In this document: in pieces, positions 44,356-53,764 of the stretch
How the letters are laid out: every line of letters starts with the position of its first letter
How positions within the stretch are numbered: the first letter of the stretch is position 1
The notes under the pieces: generated by a model
What the model was told of the DNA's origin: nothing
Database searches by the model: none
Seen by the model: only the letters and a program-made list of their open reading frames with translations
Translations under genes and position numbers: made by a program
Assembly (NCBI RefSeq): GCF_013363995.1
Contig: NZ_JABWGO010000004.1
Location: 558,001-622,000 of the forward strand
Source of the DNA: Nonomuraea rhodomycinica
GTDB taxonomy: Bacteria; Actinomycetota; Actinomycetes; Streptosporangiales; Streptosporangiaceae
DNA: 64,000 nt
Direction of reading: 5' to 3'

Positions 44356-45321
44356 TCAGACGGCGTCGGAGGGCATGCGGTCGAGCAGGGTCACGACGTG
44401 CTCGCTCACCCCGGCCAGCAGCGTCGAGGGCTCGATGGGCGCCTCGGCCACGGCCGCGAACAGCGACGGCAGCCCCGGCAGCGGGAACCCGTCGTCCTTG
44501 GAGGCCGCCGCGCCGATCGCGTTCTTGTCCAGGGCGACGCGGCTGCGCTCCCAGGCCTCCAGCACCTCCTCGGGCGACGGCACGCCGAACCCGTGGCCGA
44601 CGGGGGCCGCGTGGCGCAGCCGTACCAGCGGGGTGTCGGCGAACGCCAGCGCGGTGCGGGCCCGCACGGACAGGCCCGCGCGCGGCTCCGGCGGGATCCA
44701 GTGCATCGCCGTGCAGGGGTTGCGGCACGTGGCGACGCACACGGCCAGCGCGCCGGCGACCTGGCTGTGCTGCCGGTCGAAGTACGCGCGCCAGCCCTCG
44801 GCGGGCTCGATCGAGACCCGCAGGGTCCGGTTGGTGGCCGACTGCTCGGACTTGGTGTGGTCGCAGTCGCGGTCGCCGATCACGCCGAAGCGGCTGCCCG
44901 GGGCGCTCAGCCCGTCGGGCCAGCGCGCCGGGTCGCCCGCGTGGCCGAGGTGGGGCTCGAAGGCCAGCAGCGGGAGGTACTCGCTGGCGATGTGCACGGC
45001 GGCGATCATCGGGCTCAGCTCGCGGCGCTGCCAGCGCACGGCGATGACCTCCAGCAGGAGCCCGTACGCCGGACGCAGCGACTCCAGCGCGCCCCGCGGC
45101 TGCTCGCGCGGGGTCTGCGGCATGTGGCACGCCCGCGCCCGCCGCCTCAGCTCCGCCGGGACCGACCGCGCCTCGGCCGCGAAGTCCTCGGCGTCGAGGG
45201 AGAGCAGCCGGTGCCCGAACTCGCACACGTCCGCCACCTCCGCCGAGGGGGCGAGCGCGGCGAGGTCGGCGAACGCGTGACGGCGGGCCAGAGCGACGAG
45301 CAGATCGTGCGTGGACTTCAC
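44356..45321 (-). CDS. Hypothetical protein of unknown family
   Basis: A 321-residue soluble protein with no recognised domain. Features are a helical N-terminal part, GVIGDRDCDHTKSEQ and a Cys/His-rich segment (CVATCRNPCTAMHW) about residues 195-208 that could bind a metal, and ELSPMIAAVHIASEYLPLL. The GTG at 45321 has GAGAGGG about 9 nt upstream. The sequence keeps normal codon bias over its whole length. Neighbours give no clue to function. Confidence 0.75.
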   Translation of the reverse strand: MKSTHDLLVALARRHAFADLAALAPSAEVADVCEFGHRLLSLDAEDFAAEARSVPAELRRRARACHMPQTPREQPRGALESLRPAYGLLLEVIAVRWQRRELSPMIAAVHIASEYLPLLAFEPHLGHAGDPARWPDGLSAPGSRFGVIGDRDCDHTKSEQSATNRTLRVSIEPAEGWRAYFDRQHSQVAGALAVCVATCRNPCTAMHWIPPEPRAGLSVRARTALAFADTPLVRLRHAAPVGHGFGVPSPEEVLEAWERSRVALDKNAIGAAASKDDGFPLPGLPSLFAAVAEAPIEPSTLLAGVSEHVVTLLDRMPSDAV

Positions 45322-45381
45322 CCGATCACCCTCTCACGCGCCGGACCGTTCCCCGGCAAAGCGGACGTCACCGTCACGAAC

Positions 45382-45483
45382 GTCTTGCCGCGCTGTGCCC
45401 GCGCCGCCCGCACGGGTGTTTTGTCGTGCTGTGCCCGCACCGGCGTCTTGCCGCGCTCTGCCCGTGCCGCCCGCACGGGCGTT
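45382..45483. repeat. About 40-bp direct repeats in the gap 45322-45596
   Basis: A unit starting GTCTTGCCGCGCT and ending CGCACGGG plus GTTT occurs at 45382-45422 and 45445-45483, with a shortened related copy (GTCGTGCTGTGCCCGCACCGGC) between them. The gap contains this array and the kinase 3' repeats, and no gene I can support. Confidence 0.7.
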
Positions 45484-45555
45484 TCCCGGGCGGCTCCCCG
45501 CGCCTGCCGGACCTGTGCCGACGGACCGGACGGACACTGCGCGGGCCCCAGGACC

Positions 45556-45606
45556 ACGCGCGACCCAGGGGCACGCGACCCAAGGGCACGCACGACTCAG
45601 GGGCAG
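45556..45606 (-). repeat. 15-17-bp repeats across the kinase stop codon
   Basis: Three units of the type CACGCGACCCAGGGG (plus strand) lie end to end; the rightmost one contains the complement of the kinase TGA (45597-45599). The two downstream copies have lost the stop. Confidence 0.7.
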
Positions 45607-46880
45607 GGGGAGCGGACGCACTGGATGTCGCCCGGATCGCGGGTCAGCGTCGGATCCGGGGTCGGCTCCTGCGGATCGGGCGTCGTCGGCTCCACGGTCG
45701 GCTCCGGCTCACGCGTGGTGGGCGTCGCCGTGGGAGCCGTCGTGATGGGGCTCGCGGTGGGCGTGGCCGCCGTCGGCGAGGCCGTGGGCGTGACGGGGGT
45801 GCGCGTGCCGCTCGGCCGCGGACCGGCGGTCGTCTTGGCCGGCGGCGCCGAGTGGCGCCGGGGCGCGGGCGGCTCGGCCGCGCTCGTCGTACGGCTGTGC
45901 GTGGTGGGCGCCGGCAGGACCGTGCCCGGGTCGGCGGCGCTCTCCTGACGCGTCCAGACGGACCCGGCGACGGCCATGGTGACCGTGACGGCCGCCGCCA
46001 CCGACGCCAGCGCGCTCAGCAGCCCGCGACGGCGCCGCGACGAGGGCCGCGAGCCCGGCTCGGCCAGCGCGCGGCGCGCCGCCGCGGCCAGCTCGGCGGC
46101 CGACCGCCAGCGCATGTCGGGCGCCTTCTCCAGCGCCCGCTGCACCACCTGCCGCGGCCCCGCGGGCACCTCCGGCGGCAGCGCCGGCACCGGCGCGTGG
46201 AGGTGCTTGTAGATGATCTGTACGGGCGTGTCGCCCTCGTACGGCAGGCGCCCCGTCAGGCACTCGTAGGCCACCACGCCCAGCGCGTAGACGTCGACCG
46301 CGGGCGTGACCTCGCTCGCGGTGGCCAGCTCGGGAGCGCAGTAGCCGGCCGAGCAGAGCATCGCGCCGGTCGCGGTGAGCTGCCCGGCCGAGACGGAGTG
46401 CGCGATGCCGAAGTCGGTCAGCGCCACCCGCCCGTCGGGCCTGACCATGAGGTTGGCGGGCTTCACGTCGCGGTGGACGATGCCCTGCTCGTGGGCCGCG
46501 GCCAGGGCGTCGGCCACCTCGGCGACGAGCCGCATCGTCTCGGCCGGGGAGAGCGCCCTCGCGCGCAGGATCCGGTCGAGCGACTCCCCCTCGACGAACT
46601 CCATCACCAGGAAGCTGACCCGCCGCCCGCCGACCTCGCACGTGCCGTAGTCGTAGACGTCGACCACGCCCGGATGCCGCAGCGTGGCCATGGCGCGCGC
46701 CTCGTTCTGGAACCGGCGGGCGAACGCCGGGTTCTCGGCCAGCGCGGGCATCATCACCTTGACGGCGACGGTGCGGCCGAGAACCGTGTCGGCGGCACGC
46801 CAGACCTCGCCCATGCCGCCACCGCCGACGCGGTCGGCGAGCACGTAGCGGTCGTTGAGCGTGGTCCCGGAGCCGAGCAC
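45597..46880 (-). CDS. Membrane Ser/Thr protein kinase (PknB-like)
   Basis: A 427-residue kinase. The catalytic domain (about 10-270) has GGGGMGEVW glycine loop, VAVK with Lys41, HRDVKPANLM with catalytic Asp138, and DFGIA. A GAMLCSAGYCAPE activation segment is notable for two Cys. A membrane helix (about 290-312) leads to an extracytoplasmic Pro/Thr-rich tail ending CVRSPCP, without PASTA repeats. The start is GTG 46880, with TAGCCT (46888-46893, minus strand) 7 nt upstream. Ligand and targets unknown. Confidence 0.92.
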   Translation of the reverse strand: MLGSGTTLNDRYVLADRVGGGGMGEVWRAADTVLGRTVAVKVMMPALAENPAFARRFQNEARAMATLRHPGVVDVYDYGTCEVGGRRVSFLVMEFVEGESLDRILRARALSPAETMRLVAEVADALAAAHEQGIVHRDVKPANLMVRPDGRVALTDFGIAHSVSAGQLTATGAMLCSAGYCAPELATASEVTPAVDVYALGVVAYECLTGRLPYEGDTPVQIIYKHLHAPVPALPPEVPAGPRQVVQRALEKAPDMRWRSAAELAAAARRALAEPGSRPSSRRRRGLLSALASVAAAVTVTMAVAGSVWTRQESAADPGTVLPAPTTHSRTTSAAEPPAPRRHSAPPAKTTAGPRPSGTRTPVTPTASPTAATPTASPITTAPTATPTTREPEPTVEPTTPDPQEPTPDPTLTRDPGDIQCVRSPCP

Positions 46881-46950
46881 GCCATCGAGGCTAACACCGG
46901 CAGGCCCATGACCTGGCCGGAATCCGCGACGCAGCCCGGCCTCCCGGACG

Positions 46951-46988
46951 CCGAGGGCCCCGGCGCGCGAACGCGCCGGGGCCCTCGG
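46951..46988 (-). terminator. Strong hairpin terminator downstream of pepN
   Basis: A perfect 17-bp GC-rich stem (left arm 46951-46967 starting CCGAGGGCCC, right arm 46972-46988) with a CGAA tetraloop. It separates pepN from the kinase gene on the same strand. Confidence 0.85.
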
Positions 46989-47010
46989 ACAACCGGAGAT
47001 CAGGAACCGG

Positions 47011-47082
47011 ACGACGCCGATTCCGCGCCGGTCCCTACGACGCCGATTCCGCGTCCATCCCTACGACGCCGATTCCGCGTCC
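47011..47082 (-). repeat. 26-bp tandem repeat across the pepN stop codon
   Basis: Three copies of a unit containing CGACGCCGATTCCGCG (plus strand) start near 47011, 47037 and 47063, at a 26-bp period. The rightmost one encodes the last pepN codons and its TAG; the others lie downstream of the gene. Confidence 0.85.
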
Positions 47083-49631
47083 TTGGCGCGGTTGCGCAGG
47101 GCGCGGCTCACGCCGTCGGCGCCCTCCAGGATCAGGCGGCGCAGCGCCTGCGGCGGCTGGTGCTCGGCGAGGTAGCGCTCGGCCGCCTCCACCGTCTCCT
47201 GCTCGATGAGCAGCGCCGGGAAGCACCCCACCGCGAACGTCGACGCCTGGTCGAAGGTCCACTCCTTGTAGATCCGCCCGACCTCCGCGAAGTACTTGTC
47301 GCGGTACGCCTCCAGCAGCTCGACGTGGTTCGCGTCCTGGAAGCCGTTGATCGTGGTGCGGGCGATGTGGTTGGCCAGCTTGCCCTCCACGATCCGCTCC
47401 CACGCGGCCGCCTTCGCCTCGGCCGTCGGGACGGCGGCCCGGCACATCGCCGCCGAGCGCTCGCCGGTCGCGGTCGGGTCGCGGCGCAGCTCGGCCTCGA
47501 TGTCGGCCTCGCCCAGCACGCCGCCCGACACCAGCGCGTGGACGAGGGTCCAGCGCAGGTCGGTGTCGACGGTCACCCCCTCGGGCACCGCCGAGCCGTC
47601 CAGGATGCCGCCGAGCAGCGCGAGGTCGCCCTCGGAGGTGGCCACCGGCGCGAACGCCTGCAGGAACGCGAGCTGCTGGTCCGAGCCCGGCTCGGCGCCC
47701 TCCAGCAGCGAGCGCAGCTCGGTGGCGAGCAGGGCCAGGCCCTCCGCCCGCCAGGCCGGGTCGGCGTACTGCTGCACGGCCAGCCGCGCCTGCCGCAGCA
47801 CGGCCTGCAGGACCGTGATGTCCTTGACCGTGGACACGCCCGACACCACGAGCCGCACGTAGTCGCGGGTGGACATCTCGCCGTCACGCGTCATGTCCCA
47901 GGCCGCCGACCAGCACAGCGCGCGCGGCAGCGACTCGGTGAAGCGGGCGATGCCGCCGTCGACCAGCGTGCGCAGCGACCGCTCGTCCAGGCGGATCTTG
48001 GCGTACGTCAGGTCGTCGTCGTTGATCAGCACCAGGTCGGGCTGCTCCTCGCCGACCAGGTCCGGGACGGCCGTGCGCGCGCCCACGACGTCGAGCTCGA
48101 CCCGCTTGACCCGGGTGAGCGCGTCGCCGTCCAGCTTGTACAGGCCGATCGCGACGCGGTGCGAGCGCAGCGTCGGGTAGTCGGCCGGGGCCTCCTGGAG
48201 CACCTCGAAGGTGTCGTAGCGGCCGTCCTCGGTCAGCGTGAAGGAGGGGCGCAGGGTGTTGACCCACGCGGTCTCCAGCCACTCCTTCGACCAGGACGAC
48301 AGGTCGCGGCCGGAGGTCCGCTCCAGGGCGTTGAGCAGGTCCTTCAGCTCGGTGTTGCCCCAGGCGTGCTCGTTGAAGTAGTCGCGCACGCCGGCCAGGA
48401 AGTTCTCCAGCCCGACGTAGGCGACGAGCTGCTTGAGCACCGAGGCGCCCTTGGCGTACGTGATGCCGTCGAAGTTGACCTCGACCGCCTGCATGTCAGG
48501 GATGTCGGCGGAGATGGGGTGCGTGGACGGGAGCTGGTCCTGGCGGTAGGCCCAGGACTTCTCCACGTTCGCGAACGTCGTCCACGCGCCCTTGCCCCAG
48601 CGCGTCGCCTCGGCCTGCGCGAGCACCGACATGTAGGTGGCGAACGACTCGTTCAGCCACAGGTCGTCCCACCAGCGCATGGTGACGAGGTCGCCGAACC
48701 ACATGTGCGCCATCTCGTGCAGGATCGTCTCGGCGCGCCGCTCGACCACCGCGTCGGTGACCCGGGAGCGGAAGACGTAGTCCTCCAGGAAGGTGACGCA
48801 CCCGGCGTTCTCCATCGCGCCGGCGTTGAACTCCGGCACGAAGAGCTGGTCGTACTTGCCGAACGGGTAGCGGAAGCCGAACACCTTGTGGAAGAAGTCG
48901 AAGCCCTGCCGGGTGACCTCCAGGATGTTGTCGGCGTCGAGGTGCTCGGCGAGCGAGGCGCGGCAGTAGACGCCGAGCGGGATGCCGTCGTGCTCGGAGG
49001 TCACCTTGTGGTACGGCCCGGCCACGAGCGCGGTGATGTACGTGGACATGACCGGCGTGGGCGGGAACTCCCACCGCTTGGCGGCCTGCACCGACCCGTG
49101 CCGGCCGTGCTCCTCCGCCAGCTCCTCCACCTTGGCGGCGGCGGCGTTGGAGACGACCTCCCAGTCGGCCGGGGCCAGCACGGTGAGCTGGAAGGTGGCC
49201 TTGAGGTCGGGCTGGTCGAAGCACGCGTACATGCGGTGCGCGTCGGCGGTCTCGAACTGGCTGTGCAGGTAGACCTTCTGGTCGACCGGGTCGACGAAGC
49301 GGTGCAGGCCCTCGCCGGTGCGCATGTAGGCGCAGTCGGCGTCGACGCGCAGCTCGTTGGAGGCGGCCAGGCCGGGCAGCGGGAAGCGGCCCTTCTCGGC
49401 GTCGTAGGCCGAGACGTCGAGGTCCTCACCATTGAGGGTGACGCGGCGTACCCGGGCGCCGTGCAGGTCGATGAAGGTGGACGCGCCGGGTTGCGTGCCG
49501 GTGAAACGGACGGTGGTGATGCTCTCGAACCGCTCGTCCCCCTCGGTCAGATCGAGGGCGACCTCGTATGACTCGACATTCAGCAGCCGGGCGCGCTCGC
49601 GAGCCTCGTCCCGAGTCAGGTTGCCTGCCAA
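47061..49631 (-). CDS. pepN: Aminopeptidase N (M1 family)
   Basis: An 856-residue zinc metallo-aminopeptidase that removes N-terminal residues from peptides in the cytoplasm. The exopeptidase motif GAMENAG (about 270) and the zinc site HEMAHMWFGDL with the distal Glu (HExxH-x18-E, about 303-326) are intact. A long helical C-terminal domain follows. I chose the TTG at 49631 because AAAAGGAG lies 8 nt upstream and related actinobacterial enzymes begin near AGNLTRDEARERA; an ATG at 49679 would add 16 residues with no family match. Confidence 0.95.
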   Translation of the reverse strand: MAGNLTRDEARERARLLNVESYEVALDLTEGDERFESITTVRFTGTQPGASTFIDLHGARVRRVTLNGEDLDVSAYDAEKGRFPLPGLAASNELRVDADCAYMRTGEGLHRFVDPVDQKVYLHSQFETADAHRMYACFDQPDLKATFQLTVLAPADWEVVSNAAAAKVEELAEEHGRHGSVQAAKRWEFPPTPVMSTYITALVAGPYHKVTSEHDGIPLGVYCRASLAEHLDADNILEVTRQGFDFFHKVFGFRYPFGKYDQLFVPEFNAGAMENAGCVTFLEDYVFRSRVTDAVVERRAETILHEMAHMWFGDLVTMRWWDDLWLNESFATYMSVLAQAEATRWGKGAWTTFANVEKSWAYRQDQLPSTHPISADIPDMQAVEVNFDGITYAKGASVLKQLVAYVGLENFLAGVRDYFNEHAWGNTELKDLLNALERTSGRDLSSWSKEWLETAWVNTLRPSFTLTEDGRYDTFEVLQEAPADYPTLRSHRVAIGLYKLDGDALTRVKRVELDVVGARTAVPDLVGEEQPDLVLINDDDLTYAKIRLDERSLRTLVDGGIARFTESLPRALCWSAAWDMTRDGEMSTRDYVRLVVSGVSTVKDITVLQAVLRQARLAVQQYADPAWRAEGLALLATELRSLLEGAEPGSDQQLAFLQAFAPVATSEGDLALLGGILDGSAVPEGVTVDTDLRWTLVHALVSGGVLGEADIEAELRRDPTATGERSAAMCRAAVPTAEAKAAAWERIVEGKLANHIARTTINGFQDANHVELLEAYRDKYFAEVGRIYKEWTFDQASTFAVGCFPALLIEQETVEAAERYLAEHQPPQALRRLILEGADGVSRALRNRAKDAESAS

Positions 49632-49718
49632 GTTGTGCTCCTTTTCACCACTCCGTCGGGGTTGTCGGTATCCTGTCATGCTGGAATAGGCACCGACGCA
49701 CCCAGGTTATGGCCCCAC

Positions 49719-50339
49719 ATGACTACCAGGACTCCTGTCGATCTGTGGTTCGATCCTTCCTGTCCGTTCGCCTGGGCCACGTCCCGCTGGCTGATCGAGG
49801 TCGGGGACGTCCGCTCGATCGAGCCGCGCTGGCGTCTCATGAGCCTGAAGCTGCTCAACCAGGACAAGGACGTCCCTCAGGACTACAAGGACCGCACGGT
49901 CCGCGCCATGGGGCTCGTCCGCGTGATCGCCGCCGCCCAGCAGAAGTACGGCGACCACGTCACCGGCACGCTCTACACCGAGATGGGCACCCGGCTGCAC
50001 AACGAGGGCCGCTCCAAGCAGGCCGACTCCTACCGGGAGATCGCCGAGGAGTCCCTGGTGGCCGCCGGTCTCGACGCGGAGCTCGTCTCCGCCATGGACT
50101 CCGATGAGCACGACGAGGCCATCGCCGCCTCGCACGAGGAGGGCATCGGCCTGGTCGGCGACGACGTCGGCACCCCGATCATCCGCGTCGGCGCCAACGC
50201 CTTCTTCGGCCCCGTCATCACCCGCGTCCCGCGCGGCGAGGAGGCGGGCCGCCTGTGGGACGGCGTGCTCCTGGTGACGGCGTTCGAGGACTTCTTCGAA
50301 CTCAAGCGCACCCGTACGCGCTCGCCGCGCTTCGACTGA
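49719..50339 (+). CDS. DsbA-family protein (mycothiol-dependent nitroreductase Rv2466c type)
   Basis: A 206-residue thioredoxin-fold protein with an inserted helical domain, as in FrnE/Rv2466c. The active site is [13 protein letters not shown] near residue 14: the first Cys is present but the second position of the CxxC is Ala. That points to a monothiol, mycothiol-coupled mechanism rather than a disulfide oxidase. [19 protein letters not shown] supplies the cis-Pro loop (GTP). It is divergent from pepN with an 87-bp gap. Confidence 0.87.
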   Translation: MTTRTPVDLWFDPSCPFAWATSRWLIEVGDVRSIEPRWRLMSLKLLNQDKDVPQDYKDRTVRAMGLVRVIAAAQQKYGDHVTGTLYTEMGTRLHNEGRSKQADSYREIAEESLVAAGLDAELVSAMDSDEHDEAIAASHEEGIGLVGDDVGTPIIRVGANAFFGPVITRVPRGEEAGRLWDGVLLVTAFEDFFELKRTRTRSPRFD

Positions 50340-50494
50340 GTCCCGTCAACCGGTCCGAGTCAACTCCGGTCAGGCCGGCAGCGGTGCCCGGGGGCGGTTT
50401 CCTTACCTCCCGGGCACAAGTTCGTACGCTTCTGACGAACTCCCGTCATCCGCGTGGCCTCGCAATGCCGATGGAGGCGCGCCACCATGGGGCC

Positions 50495-51898
50495 ATGCGC
50501 AAGCTCTACATCGGCGGCGCCTGGACCGCGTCGGTCTCGGGCGAGGCGATCGACGTCGTCAACCCCGCCACGGAGGAGATCATCGACCGGGTTCCCGCGG
50601 GCGCGCCCGCGGACGTCGAGGCCGCGGTCATGGCGGCGCGCGGGGCCTTCCCCGCGTGGTCGGCCGCCGGTCCCGAGGACCGCGCCAAGGTCCTCGCCGC
50701 CGCGGCCGAGCTGCTCGAACGGCGCTCCGCGGACGTCGCGGAGACCATCGCGACCGACATGGGCGCCCCGCTGCGCTTCGCGCTCAAGGTGCAGACGCTG
50801 ATGCCCGCCGGGGTGCTCGCCTCCTACGCCCGGATGGCCGCGAGCCACCCGCGCGAGTCACGCGTCGGCAACTCCCTGGTGCTCAGGGAACCGGTCGGCG
50901 TCGTCGCCGCGATCACCCCGTGGAACTACCCGCTGCACCAGGTCATCTGCAAGGTGGCCCCGGCGCTCGCGGCAGGCTGCACGGTCGTGCTCAAGCCGAG
51001 CGAGGTGGCGCCGCTGGCCGCGTACGCGCTGGCCGAGATCCTCGACGAGGTCGGCCTGCCGCCCGGGGTGTTCAACCTGGTGAGCGGGCGCGGCCCGGTC
51101 GTCGGCGAGGCCATGGCGGCGCACCCCGAGGTGGACATGGTGTCCTTCACCGGCTCGACCGCCGCGGGCCGCCGGGTCGCCGCCCTCGCGGCCGAGGGCG
51201 TCAAGCGGGTCGCGCTGGAGCTGGGCGGCAAGTCGGCCAACATCATCCTGCCCGACGCCGACCTGACCAAGGCCGTCACCGCGGGCGTGGCCAACTGCTT
51301 CGTCAACTCCGGCCAGACCTGCACGGCCTGGACCCGCATGATCGTCCACCGTGACCAGTACGACGAGGCGGTCGGCCTGGCCGTCGAGGCGGCCCGCACG
51401 TACACGGTCGGCGACCCCTTCGACGACGCCACACGCCTCGGCCCGCTCGTCTCGGCCGCCCAGCGCGACCGCGTCGTCCGCTACATCAACCGCGGCCAGG
51501 AGGAGGGCGCCCGGCTGGTCACGGGCGGCACCGAACGGCCCCTGCCCCGCGGCTACTACGTCGAGCCGACGGTCTTCGCCGGGGTCGAGCCGGGCATGGC
51601 CATCGAGCAGGAGGAGATCTTCGGCCCGGTGCTGTCGGTCATCCCGTACACCACCGAGGACCAGGCCGTCCGCATCGCCGACGGCACCCGCTACGGCCTG
51701 TCGGGCGCGGTGTGGGCGGGCACGGAGGAGCGCGCCGTCGCCGTGGCCCGCCGCCTGCGCACGGGGCAGGTCATGGTCAACGGCGGCCGGTTCAACCCCT
51801 CGGCCCCCTTCGGCGGCTACAAGCAGTCCGGCCTCGGCCGCGAGCTGGGCGAGGCCGGACTGGAGGAGTACTTCGAGCTCAAGAGCCTTCAGCTCTGA
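50495..51898 (+). CDS. NAD(P)-dependent aldehyde dehydrogenase
   Basis: A 467-residue ALDH-superfamily enzyme that oxidises an aldehyde to its acid. Seen are [21 protein letters not shown] (cofactor fold), [22 protein letters not shown] with the catalytic Glu (about 242) and [13 protein letters not shown] with the nucleophile Cys (about 276), then [10 protein letters not shown] and [14 protein letters not shown]. It is close to betaine/gamma-aminobutyraldehyde-type enzymes, but the substrate is not certain. 50340-50494 carries only the promoter region. Its stop codon lies inside a bidirectional terminator. Confidence 0.92.
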   Translation: MRKLYIGGAWTASVSGEAIDVVNPATEEIIDRVPAGAPADVEAAVMAARGAFPAWSAAGPEDRAKVLAAAAELLERRSADVAETIATDMGAPLRFALKVQTLMPAGVLASYARMAASHPRESRVGNSLVLREPVGVVAAITPWNYPLHQVICKVAPALAAGCTVVLKPSEVAPLAAYALAEILDEVGLPPGVFNLVSGRGPVVGEAMAAHPEVDMVSFTGSTAAGRRVAALAAEGVKRVALELGGKSANIILPDADLTKAVTAGVANCFVNSGQTCTAWTRMIVHRDQYDEAVGLAVEAARTYTVGDPFDDATRLGPLVSAAQRDRVVRYINRGQEEGARLVTGGTERPLPRGYYVEPTVFAGVEPGMAIEQEEIFGPVLSVIPYTTEDQAVRIADGTRYGLSGAVWAGTEERAVAVARRLRTGQVMVNGGRFNPSAPFGGYKQSGLGRELGEAGLEEYFELKSLQL

Positions 51899-51919
51899 CC
51901 CGTCCGCGCGGGTCAGAGC
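51892..51919. terminator. Bidirectional terminator containing both stop codons
   Basis: An 11-bp perfect stem GCTCTGACCCG (51892-51902) with its complement (51909-51919) and a 6-nt loop. The TGA of the aldehyde dehydrogenase gene is in the left arm and the TGA of the convergent SDR gene is in the right arm. Confidence 0.75.
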
Positions 51920-52641
51920 ATCAGCCCGCCGGTGGCCAGGAGGTTCTGCCCGGTGATCCACCCGCCGTCCGGCCCCGCCAGGAACGCGACCACCGAGGCG
52001 ATGTCGTCCGGCCGGCCCAGCCGGCCCAGCGCCGTGAACGCCGTCGCCCGCTCCAGCGCCTCCGGCGGGTTGCTGCCCCGCAGCATGTCGGTGTCCGTGG
52101 CGCCGGGCGAGACGGTGTTGGCCGTGATGCCGCGCGGGCCCAGCTCGCGCGCCGCCACCTTGGCGAACTGCTCGACCGCCGCCTTGCTGGCCGCGTACAG
52201 GCCGACGCCCGGCGCGGCCATCGCGGTGTTGAGGGTGGAGATGTTGATGATCCGGCCGCCGTCGCGCATGACGCGGGCGGCCCACTGGATCGCCAGGAAC
52301 GTGGCGCGGGTGTTGACGGCGAACACCCGCTCGTACGTCTCGTCCGTCACCTCCGTGAGGAGCCCCTGGCCGGTCTCGGCCGCGTTGTTGACGACGATGT
52401 CCACGCCGGGCAGCAGCTTCTCCGCCTCGGCGAACAGCGTCTCCAGGTCGTCGCGGCTGGCCTGGTCCGCCCGGACGGCGTGCGCCCCCGTCTCCTCGGC
52501 GACCCGCGCCGCCGCCTCCGCGTTGCTGTGGTAGCTGAAGACCACCTCGGCGCCGTCGGCGCGCAGCCGCTCGACGATCGCCCTGCCGATGCCCCGGGAC
52601 CCGCCCGTGACCAGTGCGCCCTTGCCGGAAAGCTGGATCAT
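51913..52641 (-). CDS. Short-chain dehydrogenase/reductase (SDR)
   Basis: A 242-residue classical SDR. The NAD(P) motif TGGSRGIGRAI (about 12-22), the NNAAETG segment, and the catalytic YAASK (Tyr about 151, Lys about 155) are visible, with GWITGQNLLATGG at the C-terminus, as in 3-oxoacyl-ACP reductase-like enzymes. The substrate is unknown. It follows peptide deformylase by 9 bp on the same strand, so the two are probably cotranscribed. Confidence 0.92.
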   Translation of the reverse strand: MIQLSGKGALVTGGSRGIGRAIVERLRADGAEVVFSYHSNAEAAARVAEETGAHAVRADQASRDDLETLFAEAEKLLPGVDIVVNNAAETGQGLLTEVTDETYERVFAVNTRATFLAIQWAARVMRDGGRIINISTLNTAMAAPGVGLYAASKAAVEQFAKVAARELGPRGITANTVSPGATDTDMLRGSNPPEALERATAFTALGRLGRPDDIASVVAFLAGPDGGWITGQNLLATGGLML

Positions 52642-52650
52642 GGGGCCAAT

Positions 52651-53136
52651 CTATGCCTTCGACATGATCTTGCGCGCTTCGTCCCTGGGCAGCCGGTCGA
52701 CGTACAGCCTGCCGTCGAGGTGGTCGGTCTCGTGCTGGAAGCAGCGGGCCAGCGAGCCCCGGGCCTTGATCCGCACCGGGCGGCCGAGCCGGTCGAGCCC
52801 CTCGACGGTGACCCCGGCGGCCCGGGCGACCGGCGCGTAGATGGGCTTGCCGCTCTGCCGGTCGGGCACCGACAGGCAGCCCTCCTGGTCGAGGACCTCC
52901 TCGGGGTCGTCCACGGTCAGCACCGGGTTGATCACGTGCCCCTTGCGGCCGCTGATGTCGTAGACGAACAGCCGCCGCGACACGCCGATCTGCGGGCCGG
53001 CCAGGCCGACGCCGTCCACCGCGTACATCGCCTGGAACATCTCGTCGATCAGGCGGCGCAGCTCCTTGTCGAAGCCCTCGACGGGCTCGGCGGGCGTACG
53101 CAGGACCGGGTCGCCGATCGCGCGGATCTCACGCAT
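52651..53136 (-). CDS. def: Peptide deformylase
   Basis: A 161-residue iron enzyme that removes the formyl group from nascent proteins. The three motifs are present: GVGLAGPQIGV (Gly replaces the second Ala of the usual GLAAPQ), EGCLSVPD with the metal Cys, and QHETDHLDG (HExxH). Length suits actinobacterial type I enzymes. It is divergent from rpiB (105-bp gap) and precedes the SDR gene. Actinomycetes often carry several def copies. Confidence 0.95.
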   Translation of the reverse strand: MREIRAIGDPVLRTPAEPVEGFDKELRRLIDEMFQAMYAVDGVGLAGPQIGVSRRLFVYDISGRKGHVINPVLTVDDPEEVLDQEGCLSVPDRQSGKPIYAPVARAAGVTVEGLDRLGRPVRIKARGSLARCFQHETDHLDGRLYVDRLPRDEARKIMSKA

Positions 53137-53241
53137 GGACGCTCAACTTCCGTAAGGGGCGGTCATGGTTGGCAGTCCTTACTGTAGCGAGTGGCCGCGC
53201 CGCCCACATCTCCTCGCGGCGGCCTGTGGAAGACTGGTCGC

Positions 53242-53709
53242 GTGCGCGTCTACATCGGTGCCGACCATGCCGGCTATGAGCTCAAGAACCATCTCGTGTC
53301 GTGGCTGAAGGACCACGGCCACGAGGTGACCGACTGCGGTCCCTTCGTCTACGACGCCGAGGACGACTACCCGGCGTTCTGCCTGCGGGCGGCCGAGGGC
53401 GTGGCGGGCGACCCGGCGAGCCTGGGCGTGGTGATCGGCGGATCCGGCAACGGCGAGCAGATCGCCGCCAACAAGGTGCGCGGCATCCGCGCGGCGCTCG
53501 CCTGGAGCGAGGAGACGGCCAGGCTCGCCCGCGAGCACAACGACGCCAACGTGGTCAGCGTCGGCGCCCGCATGCACTCCACCGAGGAGGCGACCAGGTT
53601 CGTCGAGGTCTTCCTGGCCACGCCGTTCTCCGGCGCCGAGCGGCACAGCCGCCGCATCGCCCAGGTCGAGAGCTACGAGACGATCGGCCAGCTCCCCTCG
53701 CTGCCGTAG
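53242..53709 (+). CDS. rpiB: Ribose-5-phosphate isomerase B
   Basis: A 155-residue RpiB/LacAB-family isomerase interconverting ribose-5-phosphate and ribulose-5-phosphate. MRVYIGADHAGYELK-type start (GTG 53242), DCGPFVYDAEDDYP and GVVIGGSGNGEQIAANKV, where Glu rather than the Cys of E. coli RpiB serves as base, as known for the mycobacterial enzyme. The frame remains open upstream, but GGAAG precedes the GTG and homologues start here. Confidence 0.94.
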   Translation: MRVYIGADHAGYELKNHLVSWLKDHGHEVTDCGPFVYDAEDDYPAFCLRAAEGVAGDPASLGVVIGGSGNGEQIAANKVRGIRAALAWSEETARLAREHNDANVVSVGARMHSTEEATRFVEVFLATPFSGAERHSRRIAQVESYETIGQLPSLP

Positions 53710-53764
53710 CGCCGGGCGGCCGGGACCGCCCCCGGGGCACCGCGTCCGGCGGGCGGCCGGGCCG

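Noticed and set aside
45426-49571. A 1381-codon open frame on the plus strand
   Set aside because: It lies opposite the kinase and pepN genes, which have complete catalytic motifs. The frame is rich in R/G/H/L and shows no domain. In very GC-rich DNA such antisense frames are common.
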